The notes beneath the pieces were generated by a model that saw only the letters and a program-made list of their open reading frames with translations, was not told where the DNA came from and did not search any database. Source: Actinomadura hallensis (GTDB taxonomy: Bacteria > Actinomycetota > Actinomycetes > Streptosporangiales > Streptosporangiaceae). Taken from it: a stretch of 64,000 nt of DNA. Within the stretch, counting starts at the first letter, position 1, and every line of letters begins with the position of its first letter. Below are positions 9,953 through 19,282 of this stretch, one piece after another. The translations under genes were made by a program, and so were the position numbers. The stretch spans positions 5,704,001 through 5,768,000 of the forward strand of contig NZ_VFPO01000001.1 in the NCBI RefSeq assembly GCF_006716765.1, written 5' to 3'.

Positions 9953-11545
9953 ATGGCGACGGAAGCCCCTGAACCCCCGGTCGAGTACGACATCCACACC
10001 ACGGCCGGGAAGATCGCGGACCTCGAACGGCGCAGGTACGAGGCGGTGCACGCCGGATCGGCGCGTGCCGTGGAGAAGCAGCACGCCAAGGGCAAGATGA
10101 CCGCCCGGGAGCGGATCGACGCGCTGCTCGACCCCGGCTCGTTCGTCGAGTTCGACGAGATGGCGCGGCACCGCTCCACGAACTTCGGGATGGAGAAGAA
10201 CCGTCCCTACGGCGACGGCGTCGTCACCGGCTACGGCACGATCGACGGCCGCCACGTGGCGGTGTTCAGCCAGGACTTCACCGTCGCCGGCGGCTCGCTC
10301 GGCGAGGTCTTCGGCGAGAAGATCTGCAAGGTCATGGACCACGCGATCAAGACCGGCTGCCCCGTGATCGGCATCAACGACTCCGGCGGCGCGCGGATCC
10401 AGGAGGGCGTGGTCGCGCTCGGCCTGTACGCCGAGATCTTCAAGCGCAACGTGCACGCCTCCGGCGTGATCCCGCAGATCTCGCTGGTCATGGGCCCGTG
10501 CGCGGGCGGCGCGGTGTACTCCCCGGCGATCACCGACTTCATCGTCATGGTCGACCAGACCTCGCACATGTTCATCACCGGTCCCGACGTGATCAAGACG
10601 GTGACCGGCGAGGAGGTCACGTTCGAGGAGCTGGGCGGCGCGCACGCGCACAACACCAAGTCCGGCGTCGCGCACTACCAGGGTTCGGACGAGCACGACG
10701 CGATCGAGTACGTGAAGGCGCTGCTGTCCTACCTTCCGTCCAACAACCTGTCCGACCCGCCGGCGTTCGACGTCCCCGCCGACCCGGCCGAGCTCGTCCC
10801 CGAGCTCGACACCCTCATCCCCGACTCGCCGAACCAGCCGTACGACATGAAGACCGTCATCGAGCACGTGCTGGACGACGGCGAGTTCCTGGAGGTGCAG
10901 GAGCAGTACGCCCCGAACATCGTCACCGGGTTCGGGCGGGTCGAGGGCCACTCGGTCGGCATCGTCGCGAACCAGCCGATGCAGCTGGCGGGGACCCTCG
11001 ACATCGACGCGTCGGAGAAGGCCGCGCGGTTCGTGCGGACCTGCGACGCGTTCAACGTGCCGGTGCTGACGTTCGTGGACGTCCCCGGCTTCCTGCCCGG
11101 CACCGACCAGGAGTGGAACGGGATCATCCGGCGCGGCGCGAAGCTGCTGTACGCGTACGCGGAGGCGACCGTCCCGCTGGTCACCATCATCACGCGGAAG
11201 GCGTACGGCGGCGCCTACGACGTCATGGGGTCCAAGCACCTCGGCGCCGACATCAACCTCGCGTGGCCGACCGCGCAGATCGCGGTGATGGGCGCGCAGG
11301 GCGCGGTGAACATCCTGTACCGGCGGGAGCTGGCCGCCGCCGAGGACCCCGACGCCCGCCGCGCGGAGCTGATCGAGGAGTACGAGACCACGCTCGCCAA
11401 CCCCTACATCGCGGCCGAGCGCGGCTACATCGACAACGTGATCAAGCCGTCGGAGACGCGCGGGCAGGTCGTGCGGGCGCTGCGGGCGCTGCGCGAGAAG
11501 CGCAAGACGCTGCCGCCCAAGAAGCATGGGAACATCCCGCTCTGA
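9953..11545 (+). CDS. pccB: Acyl-CoA carboxylase beta (carboxyltransferase) subunit, PccB type
   Basis: This subunit transfers the carboxyl group from carboxybiotin to acetyl- or propionyl-CoA, making malonyl- or methylmalonyl-CoA. The 530-residue protein has the two crotonase-like halves of the carboxyltransferase: [18 protein letters not shown], the N-half oxyanion region [11 protein letters not shown] (142-152), [12 protein letters not shown] (181-192) and the C-half [17 protein letters not shown]. In Streptomyces PccB the Asp in this last motif (Asp422) directs acyl specificity; here the equivalent is Asp423, which favours a propionyl-CoA-capable enzyme. It is followed 31 bases later by the epsilon subunit. 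The biotinylated alpha partner is probably the gene at 32.8 kb. Confidence 0.95.
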   Translation: MATEAPEPPVEYDIHTTAGKIADLERRRYEAVHAGSARAVEKQHAKGKMTARERIDALLDPGSFVEFDEMARHRSTNFGMEKNRPYGDGVVTGYGTIDGRHVAVFSQDFTVAGGSLGEVFGEKICKVMDHAIKTGCPVIGINDSGGARIQEGVVALGLYAEIFKRNVHASGVIPQISLVMGPCAGGAVYSPAITDFIVMVDQTSHMFITGPDVIKTVTGEEVTFEELGGAHAHNTKSGVAHYQGSDEHDAIEYVKALLSYLPSNNLSDPPAFDVPADPAELVPELDTLIPDSPNQPYDMKTVIEHVLDDGEFLEVQEQYAPNIVTGFGRVEGHSVGIVANQPMQLAGTLDIDASEKAARFVRTCDAFNVPVLTFVDVPGFLPGTDQEWNGIIRRGAKLLYAYAEATVPLVTIITRKAYGGAYDVMGSKHLGADINLAWPTAQIAVMGAQGAVNILYRRELAAAEDPDARRAELIEEYETTLANPYIAAERGYIDNVIKPSETRGQVVRALRALREKRKTLPPKKHGNIPL

Positions 11546-11576
11546 CCCGACCCTCCCAGGAGGTCAGGAGATTTCC

Positions 11577-11822
11577 GTGTCCGTGGATGACAAGCCCTTC
11601 CTCCAGATCGTCCGGGGAGACCCCGGCCCGGAGGAGATCGCGGCGCTGGTGGCCGTGCTGACCGCCCGCGCCCGCGCGGCCGCCGCCGCCCGCGAGCGCG
11701 GCGGCCGGGGCGCCCGGCCCTCCCGCTGGGCGGACCGCGCCCGGCTGGTCCGCGGCTCGTTCGCCGGCGGCCTGCCGCCGCGCGGCGCCGGCGCGTGGCG
11801 GGCCAGCGGCCTGCCCCGCTGA
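11577..11822 (+). CDS. Acyl-CoA carboxylase epsilon subunit
   Basis: The actinobacterial epsilon subunit is a small protein that bridges alpha and beta subunits and raises carboxylase activity. The 81-residue product has the typical layout: PFLQIVRGDPGPEEIAALVAVLTAR, an Ala/Arg-rich helix, then the conserved SRWADRARLVR and the C-terminal GAWRASGLPR. The GTG at 11577 was chosen because CAGGAG sits six bases upstream; a longer frame from 11526 overlaps the end of pccB and has no family match in its extra part. It is very likely co-transcribed with pccB. Confidence 0.9.
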   Translation: MSVDDKPFLQIVRGDPGPEEIAALVAVLTARARAAAAARERGGRGARPSRWADRARLVRGSFAGGLPPRGAGAWRASGLPR

Positions 11823-11960
11823 CCTCGGGCGGCGTCTCCGGGCCGGCACCGCCGCCGACCCGGGCGGGACTCCGCGCGCCGCACGGGGCCCGGCCGCAGA
11901 AGCGATGTCTCACCGTCGTTAACGCCCAGCGGCCGCCCGGCACGAATAAGGTGGAAGGCC

Positions 11961-13010
11961 ATGGCCACCTCGGAGTTCGTTCCCCAGCCCGCGCGCTACG
12001 CGATTTTCGTCGACGCGGGGTACCTCTACGCGGCCTCCGGTGCACTGCTGCTGAGCTGCGGTTCCAGGCGCGAGTACCGCGTCGCCGCGGAGAAGCTGAT
12101 CAAGGCGCTGACGAGCCATGCCGACGAGCAGCTCCTCGGTGAGCTGCTGCGGGTGTACTGGTTCGACGCCGCGCCGAAGCGGCAGCCCACGGTCGACCAG
12201 CGCGTCATCGCCAACCTGCCGCTGGTGAAGCTGCGGCTCGGCAACCTGAACGCGCAGGGCCAGCAGAAGGGCGTGGACGCGCAGCTGCGCGCCGACCTGG
12301 AGGCCCTCGCCCGGCACCGCGCCATCACCGACGCGGTGCTGCTGGCCGGCGACGAGGACATGCTGCCCGCGGTCGAGGCCGCGCAGCGTTACGGCGTCCG
12401 CGTCCACCTGTGGGGGGTCGAGCCGACCCACGGCTCCAACCAGGCGGAGTGGCTCGTGTGGGAGTCGGACACGGTCGAGGTGCTCCCCGCCGAGTTCCTG
12501 CGCCCCTACTTCACCCGCGCCAAGGTGCTGCCGGTCCCCGCGTCGGACGCCTCCGCCGCCGTGCAGGACGCCGCGGCGCAGCGGACCAGCCCCGTCCCGT
12601 CGCCGTCGCAGGTCTTCGCGGGGCGCCCCCCGGCGGTCAAGCCGCCGCCCGGGGCCGTCCGCGCGACCGTCCCGGTGCCCGCCGGCGGGGTGACGCCCGC
12701 GACGGTCGCCGCGTCGCTGAACTCCACCGCGCAGGGCGACGGCAAGCTCGGCCCCGACCGCGACCACATGCTGGAGATAGGGGAGCACGTCGCCCAGAAG
12801 TGGATCTTCGAGCGGGGCCGCGACAACATCCGCGACCTGCTGCCCGGCCCGATCCTGCCGCCCGTCATCGACAAGGAGCTGCTGATCGAGGCGGAGAAGG
12901 AGCTGGGCGGCTCGCTGCGCCCCTACCAGGAGGCCCGCACCTGGCTGCGCGACGGCTTCTGGGAACGCGTCTACCGCGAGTTCGGCATAGGGATAGGCAA
13001 GTCCGACTGA
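11961..13010 (+). CDS. NYN domain (PIN-like) protein, putative ribonuclease
   Basis: NYN domains are PIN-like metal-dependent RNase folds. The first 185 residues of this 349-residue protein carry the expected acidic centre: Asp18 (YAIFVDAGYLY), Asp106 (KGVDAQLRADL) and Asp131/Asp133 (LLAGDEDMLPAV). A Pro/Ala-rich linker (about 190-255) follows, then a conserved-looking C-terminal helical region with W-I-F-E-R-G-R-D-N and a TWLRDGFWERVYREFG end. There is no signal peptide or membrane segment. The RNA target is unknown and nuclease activity is inferred only from the acidic residues. It stands alone between the carboxylase genes and a lipoprotein. Confidence 0.85.
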   Translation: MATSEFVPQPARYAIFVDAGYLYAASGALLLSCGSRREYRVAAEKLIKALTSHADEQLLGELLRVYWFDAAPKRQPTVDQRVIANLPLVKLRLGNLNAQGQQKGVDAQLRADLEALARHRAITDAVLLAGDEDMLPAVEAAQRYGVRVHLWGVEPTHGSNQAEWLVWESDTVEVLPAEFLRPYFTRAKVLPVPASDASAAVQDAAAQRTSPVPSPSQVFAGRPPAVKPPPGAVRATVPVPAGGVTPATVAASLNSTAQGDGKLGPDRDHMLEIGEHVAQKWIFERGRDNIRDLLPGPILPPVIDKELLIEAEKELGGSLRPYQEARTWLRDGFWERVYREFGIGIGKSD

Positions 13011-13254
13011 GCTCACCCGGCCGCCCCGACGCTCCCGACGCTCCCGCAGCTCCCGACCCGCCGACCCGCCGGACCCGCCGCTCCACCTCTCCTCCGTCCC
13101 GGCGCTCCGCCGCTGCGCCGTTCGGGCGTCCTGCCGCTCCGCCGGCCCGGCGATCTGCTGCTCCGCCGTCCCGGCGATGTGAACACGTTTCGCGGTTGCC
13201 CGGACACCAAGAGTCGTCTCCCGGTAAGGTCCCCCACCGTGTGAGGGGGAGACC
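13011..13254. other. Intergenic region rich in short degenerate repeats
   Basis: These 244 bases hold no credible gene. The first 170 bases are a pyrimidine-biased run of short degenerate repeats around CTCCCGACG, GACCCGCCG and CGTCCCGGCGNTC. The last 30 bases include GTGAGGGGGAGACC, the ribosome binding site of the next gene. A promoter for the lipoprotein gene should lie around 13170-13240, where base composition is less biased, but no clear -35/-10 pair was found. Confidence 0.5.
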
Positions 13255-14487
13255 GTGCAGGGACGTCGAGGAGGACGCTCGCGGGCGGCCGCGCTCCCGT
13301 TCGCCGCGGCGACCGTGCTGACCTGCGGCGTGCTGACCGGATGCGAGTCGCCCGTACCGTTCTACCCGCCCGGGGAGGGATCCCCGGACGGCCCGGCCGT
13401 CGGGCTCGGCGGCCCGGCGCCGTACCTGAGCGCGCGGCCCGGCGGCGCGCTCGGGCGCGGCGACCCGTCCCCCGGCGCTCCCGGCGGCCCCGCCGGCGCG
13501 GTGCCGATGGCGCCCGCGGGCGGGCACGTCTACGCCGCCGCCGGTCCCGGAATGATCTCCCCGGACGCGCGCGGCGTGCCGCCCCGGCTGTACGTCGCGC
13601 ACGGGCGGGCCGTCGAGATCGTCGACGCGGCCTCCCTCCGGGCCGTCGGGCGGCTGCGAACCGGGGCCGCCCAGGTCGCGGCGTCGTGGGACATGCGGCG
13701 CCTCTGGGCCACCGACCCGGCGGGCGGAGCCCTCGTCCCGTTCGGGCCGGGCGGCGCGCGCGGACGCGCGGTGCGCGCCGGGGCGCCGGCCGGGCTGTAC
13801 TTCACGCCGGAGGGGCGGAGCGCGCTGGTCCTGGCGCACCGCCCGCACCGCGTCGAGGTGCGCGACCGGCGCACCATGCGGCGGGGCGGGTCGGTGCCGC
13901 TGCCGTGCGCCGCCCGGTACGCCGACTTCACGTCCGACGGGGCGTCGCTGGTGGCGACGTGCACGTCCGCCGGCGCGCTGGCCCGCGTGGACGTCGCGGG
14001 CCGCCGCCTCTCCGGGACGCTCCGGCTCCCGGAGGGCGCCAGCCCGGGCGACCTGCGGCTGTCGCCGGACGGGTCGCTGTTCTACGTGGCCGACTCCGCC
14101 AAGGGCGGCGTCTGGATGGTGGACGCGGCCCGCCTCTCCGTGCTGGGGTTCGTCCGCACCGGCCCGGGGGCGCGCGGCCTGTCGGTCGGGCGGAACGCGC
14201 GCCGCCTGTTCGTCGTCGGGGCCGGGTCCCTCACCGCGGTCGAGTTCGCGACCCGGCGCGTCTCGGCCCGGTGGCCGCTCCCCGGCCGCCGTCCCCCCGT
14301 GCCGGGCGGCGTGTCGTCGGACGGGGCGTCCCTGTGGCTCGCCGATCCCGGCGGCCTCGTCTACGCGGTCTCCACCCGGACGGGCCGGATCCTGCGGAAG
14401 TTCCGCGTCTCCGGGCGCCCCAGCGGTCTGTCCGTCCATCCCCAGCCCGGCCGCCACTCCTTGGGCGGCACCGGCCTGTACCGCTGA
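13255..14487 (+). CDS. Lipoprotein with YVTN/beta-propeller-like repeats
   Basis: The 410-residue product has a lipoprotein signal: basic start, hydrophobic stretch AAALPFAAATVLTCGVL and lipobox LTGC with Cys30 as the lipidation site. Residues 31-100 are a Pro/Gly-rich linker. From about 115 to 400 there are repeated blades such as PRLYVAHGRAVEIVDAASL, LYFTPEGRSALVLAHRP, DLRLSPDGSLFYVADSAKGG and GGVSSDGASLWLADPGG, as in cell-surface YVTN or lactonase-like propellers. GTG at 13255 has GAGGGGGA upstream. No enzyme motif is visible; an extracytoplasmic binding or scaffold role is the safest guess. It converges with the LysM/BTAD gene of the Tad locus. Confidence 0.8.
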   Translation: MQGRRGGRSRAAALPFAAATVLTCGVLTGCESPVPFYPPGEGSPDGPAVGLGGPAPYLSARPGGALGRGDPSPGAPGGPAGAVPMAPAGGHVYAAAGPGMISPDARGVPPRLYVAHGRAVEIVDAASLRAVGRLRTGAAQVAASWDMRRLWATDPAGGALVPFGPGGARGRAVRAGAPAGLYFTPEGRSALVLAHRPHRVEVRDRRTMRRGGSVPLPCAARYADFTSDGASLVATCTSAGALARVDVAGRRLSGTLRLPEGASPGDLRLSPDGSLFYVADSAKGGVWMVDAARLSVLGFVRTGPGARGLSVGRNARRLFVVGAGSLTAVEFATRRVSARWPLPGRRPPVPGGVSSDGASLWLADPGGLVYAVSTRTGRILRKFRVSGRPSGLSVHPQPGRHSLGGTGLYR

Positions 14488-14505
14488 CGCCCCTCCGGCG
14501 CGGCC

Positions 14506-17500
14506 TCAGTGGGCGGGCACCTGGTGCCAGTCGGGGAGAAGCTCCTCCACCAGGGCCTCCGTCTCCGGCTGGAGCCGGTCGAGGTAGGGGTCCCGGCCGA
14601 TGCGCGCGCGCAGCTCGTCGACGACGGCGCGCAGCCGCGCCACGTCGCCGGTGGCGTGGGTGGCGCGGAGGAGGTCCCGCCACAGGCCCTCGTCCTCGGG
14701 TGCGAGCCGCAGGCCGGCGCGGGCCGCGCTCACCGCGCCGTGCGCGTCGCCCTCGTCCAGCCGCAGCACGACGAGGCGGTGCGCCACGTCGACGACCCGC
14801 GCGGCCGCCTCGTACTCCAGGTCGTGGTCGGCCAGCCACGCGTACCGCCCGCGCGGCCGGTCCGCCAGGAGGGGGCCGCGGACGAGGTCCAGCGCGTGCG
14901 ACATGTAGGCCGTCTCCGAACCGGGCTCCGCCGCCGACCGCCACACCAGCCAGCGGAACACGTTGAGGTCGACCCGCACCTCCGAGCCGAGCCGGATCCG
15001 GCCGCGCTCGTCGGTGTACAGGTTCGGGCGGCCCCGCGCGTCGCGGCCCAGCCAGTCCGACACGCGCGCCAGGCACGCGTCGCGGACGGCGGCGCTCACG
15101 CCCCGCGGCCAGATCGCGCCGGACAGCACCGTGGGATGGACGCCCTCCGGGTGCGCCGCCAGGTACACCAGCAGCTCGGTGCACAGCTCGCGGCGGCCGT
15201 CGTCCATCGGGCCCGGCGCCTCCACCTCGATGGGGCCGAGCAGCCGGATCTCGACCGACGACTGCTGTGCGGGCGGGGGCTCCGTCCCGCCGGCGAGGCC
15301 CGGCAGCTCGACGGGGTCGAGCCTGTTCGCCGCCCGGAACAGCTCGAACACGCCGCGGTACTCGTCGTCGGCGACGAGCTGGGCGTCGACGTCGAAGCCG
15401 AGGACCCCGGCGTGGAGGCGGCCGTTCTCGTCGACGTCCCACGTCCAGGTGGCGCCCTGCACGTCGCCGGGGACCAGGTACCCGGCGGCCATCCGCGTGC
15501 CGGTGCGGGCGAGCGCGACCAGCCGGTCCGCCTCCCGTTCGGAGGGCTGCGCCGCCATGATCAGGTAGTGCGGCATCCACGCCTCGCCGAACACGCCGCG
15601 GCAGCGGCCGGTGAGCACCGAGTCGACGCCGGACGCGGCGAGCGCCTGCCGCACCTCCTCGCTGCGGCCCTCCAGTTCGGGCAGCGCGTCGGCGAGCGTC
15701 GGCACGGACCGGACCCGGTCCGGCGCGATCTCCGCCAGGCCCTCGCCCAGCTCCCCGTCGAACCCGACGAGGGTGATCCGCATGTGGTCGGACCAGCGGT
15801 TGGCCGCCAGCTCCAGCGCGACCGCCGACAGCGCCGCCCGGCGGACGTCGTCGGGGCCGCGCAGCGCGATGAGCCCGTGCGCGGCCTCCAGGTCGACGAG
15901 GATACGGCCGTTGTCGTTGGTGCCGATCGACACCAGGCCCGGGTAGGGGGCGAGGACGCCGCCGAGGTCAGCCGCGTCCAGTTCGGGGAGCGCGTCGCCG
16001 TGGAGGCGCCACACCTGGCCGTCGTCGAACGCCTGCCACGGGGCGGGCGGGTTCCGGTCGGCGGGCGCGACCCACAGGTCGAGGCTGCCCGGCCCCTGGT
16101 GGGAGGCGCCGATGTGCACGCCGTAGATGGTCGGCAGCGACCGGCCGCCGGCCGCCATCGACTTCGACAGGTGCCGCAGGCCGAGGTCGAGCAGCCGGGC
16201 GGACGCGTCGTCGGCGCCGAGCCGCAGCGCCCGCTCCGCCTGCGCGGCCCGGCCCTCCGGCCGGGCGATCATGGTGCCGAACGCGCGGTGCCACAGCTGG
16301 ACGCGGCGGCGCCGGCCGAGCGCGACGAGCAGCCCGGCGGCGAGCAGCGACCCGGCCGCCAGGCCGTGCGGCCAGCCGACGTCGAGGACGCCGCCGCCGT
16401 CCCGGCCGTCCTGGCCGGGCACGGAGGCGCCTCCGCTCCCGGCGCCGCCGCCCATCTCCCCGGCCGGGCCGCCGCCGTGGACGGGCGGCGCGGACTCCCC
16501 CCGCTCCGGCGCGGCGGGCCGCGGTACGGAAGGCCGCGGCGCGACGGACTGCGAGGGTGCGGGACGCGGTGCGCCCTGCGCGGGCTCGGTCGGCCGAGGC
16601 GCCGGGGCGGTCGTGGGCTCGGTCGTGGGCGGGGCCGTGGGCTCGGTCGTGGGCGCGGGTGTGGACGGGGCCGTGGGCCCGGCCGTGGGCGGGGCCTGCG
16701 AGGGAGGCGGCGCGGGCTGCGGCGGCCGCTCCGGCTTCGCGGGCCTGTCGGGGACGGCGCGCCCGTGGCGGAAGTACTCGTCGAGCTCCTCGACGGAAAT
16801 GACCTTCGCGCCCTTGGCGTCCGCCGGGAGCTCCAGGATCCAGCCCGGGCGGATCAGGCTGGCGATCGTCAGCCGCGTCCCGTCCGGCTGGGTGCGCCCC
16901 TTGTTGAGGGCGAAGATCTCCTTGTAGCGGCGGCCGTCGCCCAGGCACTTCTCGGCGATCTCCCAGAGGCTCTCGTGGTGGCGCCCCTCCGGCGGCCGCA
17001 CCCGGTAGATCTTCGTCGTCCCGGTCCTCTCCAGGGGCTCCGCGGCGGGGCCGCCGGTCCCCGGGTCGGGGGCGACGCGCTCCGGCACGGCCGCCGCCAC
17101 CGGGCGGAACTCCTGCGACTGCGTCTGCGCCGGGGGCCGCTGCGCCGGCCCGGCCGCGGTGAGCGCCGGCATGATCGTGGTGGTGGCGGTGAACAGCAGC
17201 AGCGCGGCCACGACGAGCCGGTGCACCAGCGACTGCGTCCCGCCCGCGAGCGGCACCCGCGCGGGCACGCCGACGCCGCGGACGCCCGCGTACAGCTCGA
17301 CGACGACGCACGCCGCGAACTGGAGCCAGGCGAGCCACACCAGCGCGACGAGGACGCCGAGCAGCGCGCTCGGCCCGATCCGCCGGGTGAGGACGTCGGC
17401 CGACGGCAGCTCGTCCGGCAGCGGCGAGCCGAACAGGACCAGCAGCGCGGCGGGGACGCCCGCGAGCAGCGCCGCCAGCGCCGCGATCGCCCCGATCCCG

Positions 17501-17589
17501 GCGAGCACCTCGCCCGCGCTGCGATGCCTCCTGGGGGGCCGTCCCGCGCCCCGGTGGTCCGGGGTCCGCTGCCCGTGCCGCGTCACCAT
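14506..17589 (-). CDS. Membrane protein with LysM domain and C-terminal BTAD regulatory domain (Tad locus)
   Basis: This 1027-residue protein combines membrane, wall-binding and regulator-type parts. Membrane segments appear around 25-55, 75-110 and 130-150. They are followed by a LysM-like domain (YRVRPPEGRHHESLWEIAEKC, then LIRPGWILELP), a long Pro/Thr/Ala linker, and a further segment GLAAGSLLAAGLLVALG before RRRR. The cytoplasmic C-terminus begins with VEIRLLGPIEVEAPG and continues as a BTAD/tetratricopeptide-like domain known from SARP regulators; a DNA-binding winged helix is at best degenerate (LVYLAAHPEGVHPTVLSGAIWP). Proteins of this layout often accompany actinobacterial Tad loci. 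ATG at 17589 has GCAGGGG upstream; an in-frame start at 17628 is possible. Confidence 0.85.
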   Translation of the reverse strand: MVTRHGQRTPDHRGAGRPPRRHRSAGEVLAGIGAIAALAALLAGVPAALLVLFGSPLPDELPSADVLTRRIGPSALLGVLVALVWLAWLQFAACVVVELYAGVRGVGVPARVPLAGGTQSLVHRLVVAALLLFTATTTIMPALTAAGPAQRPPAQTQSQEFRPVAAAVPERVAPDPGTGGPAAEPLERTGTTKIYRVRPPEGRHHESLWEIAEKCLGDGRRYKEIFALNKGRTQPDGTRLTIASLIRPGWILELPADAKGAKVISVEELDEYFRHGRAVPDRPAKPERPPQPAPPPSQAPPTAGPTAPSTPAPTTEPTAPPTTEPTTAPAPRPTEPAQGAPRPAPSQSVAPRPSVPRPAAPERGESAPPVHGGGPAGEMGGGAGSGGASVPGQDGRDGGGVLDVGWPHGLAAGSLLAAGLLVALGRRRRVQLWHRAFGTMIARPEGRAAQAERALRLGADDASARLLDLGLRHLSKSMAAGGRSLPTIYGVHIGASHQGPGSLDLWVAPADRNPPAPWQAFDDGQVWRLHGDALPELDAADLGGVLAPYPGLVSIGTNDNGRILVDLEAAHGLIALRGPDDVRRAALSAVALELAANRWSDHMRITLVGFDGELGEGLAEIAPDRVRSVPTLADALPELEGRSEEVRQALAASGVDSVLTGRCRGVFGEAWMPHYLIMAAQPSEREADRLVALARTGTRMAAGYLVPGDVQGATWTWDVDENGRLHAGVLGFDVDAQLVADDEYRGVFELFRAANRLDPVELPGLAGGTEPPPAQQSSVEIRLLGPIEVEAPGPMDDGRRELCTELLVYLAAHPEGVHPTVLSGAIWPRGVSAAVRDACLARVSDWLGRDARGRPNLYTDERGRIRLGSEVRVDLNVFRWLVWRSAAEPGSETAYMSHALDLVRGPLLADRPRGRYAWLADHDLEYEAAARVVDVAHRLVVLRLDEGDAHGAVSAARAGLRLAPEDEGLWRDLLRATHATGDVARLRAVVDELRARIGRDPYLDRLQPETEALVEELLPDWHQVPAH

Positions 17590-17653
17590 CGCGCCCCTGC
17601 CGTTCGCCGGTCCCTGGACGTCGCACACATCGTAAGTCCGTTCGGCCCTGAGC

Positions 17654-18130
17654 TCACGGGTCCGCTCCTCCCGTGACCGGCCGGGCGGTCGCGCCGGACG
17701 TCATCCGGAACTCGCCCAGGCCGGGGATGATCCCGAGTATCTGCGGCTCGACGCCGATCTGGACGGTCACCGCCACCTCCTGCTCGTCGGCGTCGCACTG
17801 CGCGGCGGTGACCCGCTCGCGGTGGTCGGCGAGCAGCGCGCACGCCGCCGCCCGCGCGCGGGCGGGGTCGAGGACGGGTTCGCCGGTCGCGCGGAGGGCG
17901 TCGGTGTCGATCTGGTCGGCGCCCGCGCGGGCGGCCTGCTCGGCCATGTCCGCCGCCCGCTGCCGCGCGTGGATGGCGAGCCCGCCGTCCACCAGCAGCC
18001 CCGCGAGAAGGAAGACGATGGGGGTGAACAGCACCGTGTAGAGCGCGATGGTCCCCTTGTCCTCACGGATGCCGGGAAACCGGGCCCGGCCCGCGCCGCG
18101 TCCCGTACCGGTCGTCGCGCGCGCGGTCAC
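17654..18130 (-). CDS. TadG-like pilus assembly protein (Rv3660c-type / TadE family)
   Basis: The 158-residue protein starts with a short basic leader, DKGTIALYTVLFTPIVFLLAG, and a hydrophobic N-terminal helix followed by an extracytoplasmic domain with two cysteines. This is the layout of TadE/TadG-type pseudopilins. GTG at 18130 overlaps the stop of the preceding TadE gene (GTGA), so translation is probably coupled. It is the last of the pilin-like genes before the LysM/BTAD gene, with 64 bases between them. The exact role (minor pilin or envelope anchor) is not shown by sequence. Confidence 0.78.
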   Translation of the reverse strand: MTARATTGTGRGAGRARFPGIREDKGTIALYTVLFTPIVFLLAGLLVDGGLAIHARQRAADMAEQAARAGADQIDTDALRATGEPVLDPARARAAACALLADHRERVTAAQCDADEQEVAVTVQIGVEPQILGIIPGLGEFRMTSGATARPVTGGADP

Positions 18131-18582
18131 GGGGCGTCTCCCGGTTCGGCGCCGCCCGCGTCGGTCCCCCGGTAGCTGAAGGTGTCGATGGGGGCGATCG
18201 CGTGCCCCTGGAGGCGCTTGGTGCCGGGCAGGCCGATGAACGACAGGTCGCCGAGGTCGACGTCGCAGGTGATCGTCACGCCGACCCGGCCGCCGGGCCG
18301 CCAGTCGGACACGTCGGTCTGCACGCTGGGTCCGCCGGAGCACCAGCCGGTGCCGCTCATCCCGGCCGCCGCGGTCTCGGCGGCGAGGCGCTGCGCGGCG
18401 GGGGCGCTGCGGGCGATGGAGGCGGAGCGGACCGCGTCCCGGGCGGCGCCGTCCACCTGGCTCTTGGCGTCCACCATCCGGCCCGCGCCGGCGAGGAAGA
18501 GCAGGAACGCCACGAACAGCGGCGTGACGAGCACCATCTCCAGCGACATCGACCCGCGGTCGCCGTCTCCCCGCGCCCTCAT
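18127..18582 (-). CDS. TadE-family minor pilin
   Basis: This 151-residue TadE-type pseudopilin has the leader MRARGDGDRGSMSLEMVLVT, with Glu at the position expected in the pilin-like motif, one transmembrane helix (VTPLFVAFLLFLAGAGRM), a conserved helix DAKSQVDGAARDAVRSASIAR and a periplasm-facing domain with two cysteines. ATG at 18582 overlaps the stop of the previous gene (ATGA) and its own stop overlaps the next GTG, so three minor pilin genes are read as one coupled block. Confidence 0.85.
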   Translation of the reverse strand: MRARGDGDRGSMSLEMVLVTPLFVAFLLFLAGAGRMVDAKSQVDGAARDAVRSASIARSAPAAQRLAAETAAAGMSGTGWCSGGPSVQTDVSDWRPGGRVGVTITCDVDLGDLSFIGLPGTKRLQGHAIAPIDTFSYRGTDAGGAEPGDAP

Positions 18583-18971
18583 CCCGCGGCCCCCGGTTCG
18601 CACGCGACGCCGTCGCCGACGTCGGGGCGGAAGCACTCGATCGGCCCGCGGGACCGCTGCGACACGTGGAACTTCATGAACGGGACGACGGTCACCGCGT
18701 ACCCGCTCACCTCGACCCAGCGCTCGTCGCCGGACTCCCCCGCCCGGACGCTGAGGTCGCTCAGCAGTTCCGGGCCGATCTCGCGGACGTCCCCCGCGGC
18801 CTTCGCGGTCGCCGCCTCCTCCCAGCCGCCGCCGGCGGGCGCGGTCCGCGCGACGCGGGCGCCCGACTGCGCCGCGGCGAGCGCGACGTGGCGGGCGTGG
18901 AACACCATGGTGAACTGCACGACGACGAGCATCACCAGGATGAGGACCGGGGTGAGCAGCGCCCACTCCAT
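18579..18971 (-). CDS. TadE-family minor pilin (start uncertain, possible CTG start at 19013)
   Basis: The hydrophobic helix MEWALLTPVLILVMLVVVQF, the helix ARHVALAAAQSGARVARTA and a C-terminal domain with two cysteines (CFRPDVGDGVAC) mark a TadE-type pseudopilin. The coordinates use ATG at 18971, but this start removes the short basic leader normally found before the Glu. A CTG at 19013 would overlap the pilin stop as CTGA, in line with the ATGA and GTGA overlaps of the neighbours, and would add TRPRLGSDAGASS, a good TadE leader. The frame is open further to an ATG at 19286, overlapping the whole pilin gene, but that extension reads as a shadow. The 3' end overlaps the next gene by four bases. 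Confidence 0.75.
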   Translation of the reverse strand: MEWALLTPVLILVMLVVVQFTMVFHARHVALAAAQSGARVARTAPAGGGWEEAATAKAAGDVREIGPELLSDLSVRAGESGDERWVEVSGYAVTVVPFMKFHVSQRSRGPIECFRPDVGDGVACEPGAAG

Positions 18972-19009
18972 CGACGACGCCCCGGCGTCCGACCCGAGGC
19001 GCGGCCGGG

Positions 19010-19234
19010 TCAGGGGCCGGTGTTGATCGTGTTGGCCTTGTCGGTGACCTTCTTGGTGATGACGGCGCCGATCGTGATGGCTAGGAGCGCCAGGATCGCG
19101 GTGATGATCGCCCATTCGATGGCGGACGCGCCCCGCTCGCGCTGCTCCTCCGAGCGCAGCCGCGCCAGCCGGGCGCCGAGCACGGCGCGCAGGTAGACGA
19201 CGTTCGGATCGTTCAGCGGGTTGTGCGGGCTCAT
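19010..19234 (-). CDS. flp: Flp/Fap-type major pilin
   Basis: The 74-residue protein has a long basic leader of about 35 residues, then GASAIEWAIITAILALLAIT, a Flp prepilin motif with Glu five residues after the likely cleavage Gly and a single hydrophobic helix, and a short polar end (KKVTDKANTINTGP). A strong Shine-Dalgarno, GGAGGT, stands seven bases before ATG at 19234, as expected for the major structural subunit. It follows tadC by 48 bases. A prepilin peptidase would have to be encoded outside this window. Confidence 0.85.
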   Translation of the reverse strand: MSPHNPLNDPNVVYLRAVLGARLARLRSEEQRERGASAIEWAIITAILALLAITIGAVITKKVTDKANTINTGP

Positions 19235-19282
19235 CGTGGTACCTCCAGGTCGCCTTCGCGGCGGTCGCGTTCGGGTCGGTGG

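Noticed and set aside
16560-16700. GTGGGCTCGGTCGTGGGCG repeats as a DNA element.
   Set aside because: They code the Thr/Pro linker of the LysM/BTAD protein and follow from its amino acid repeats.
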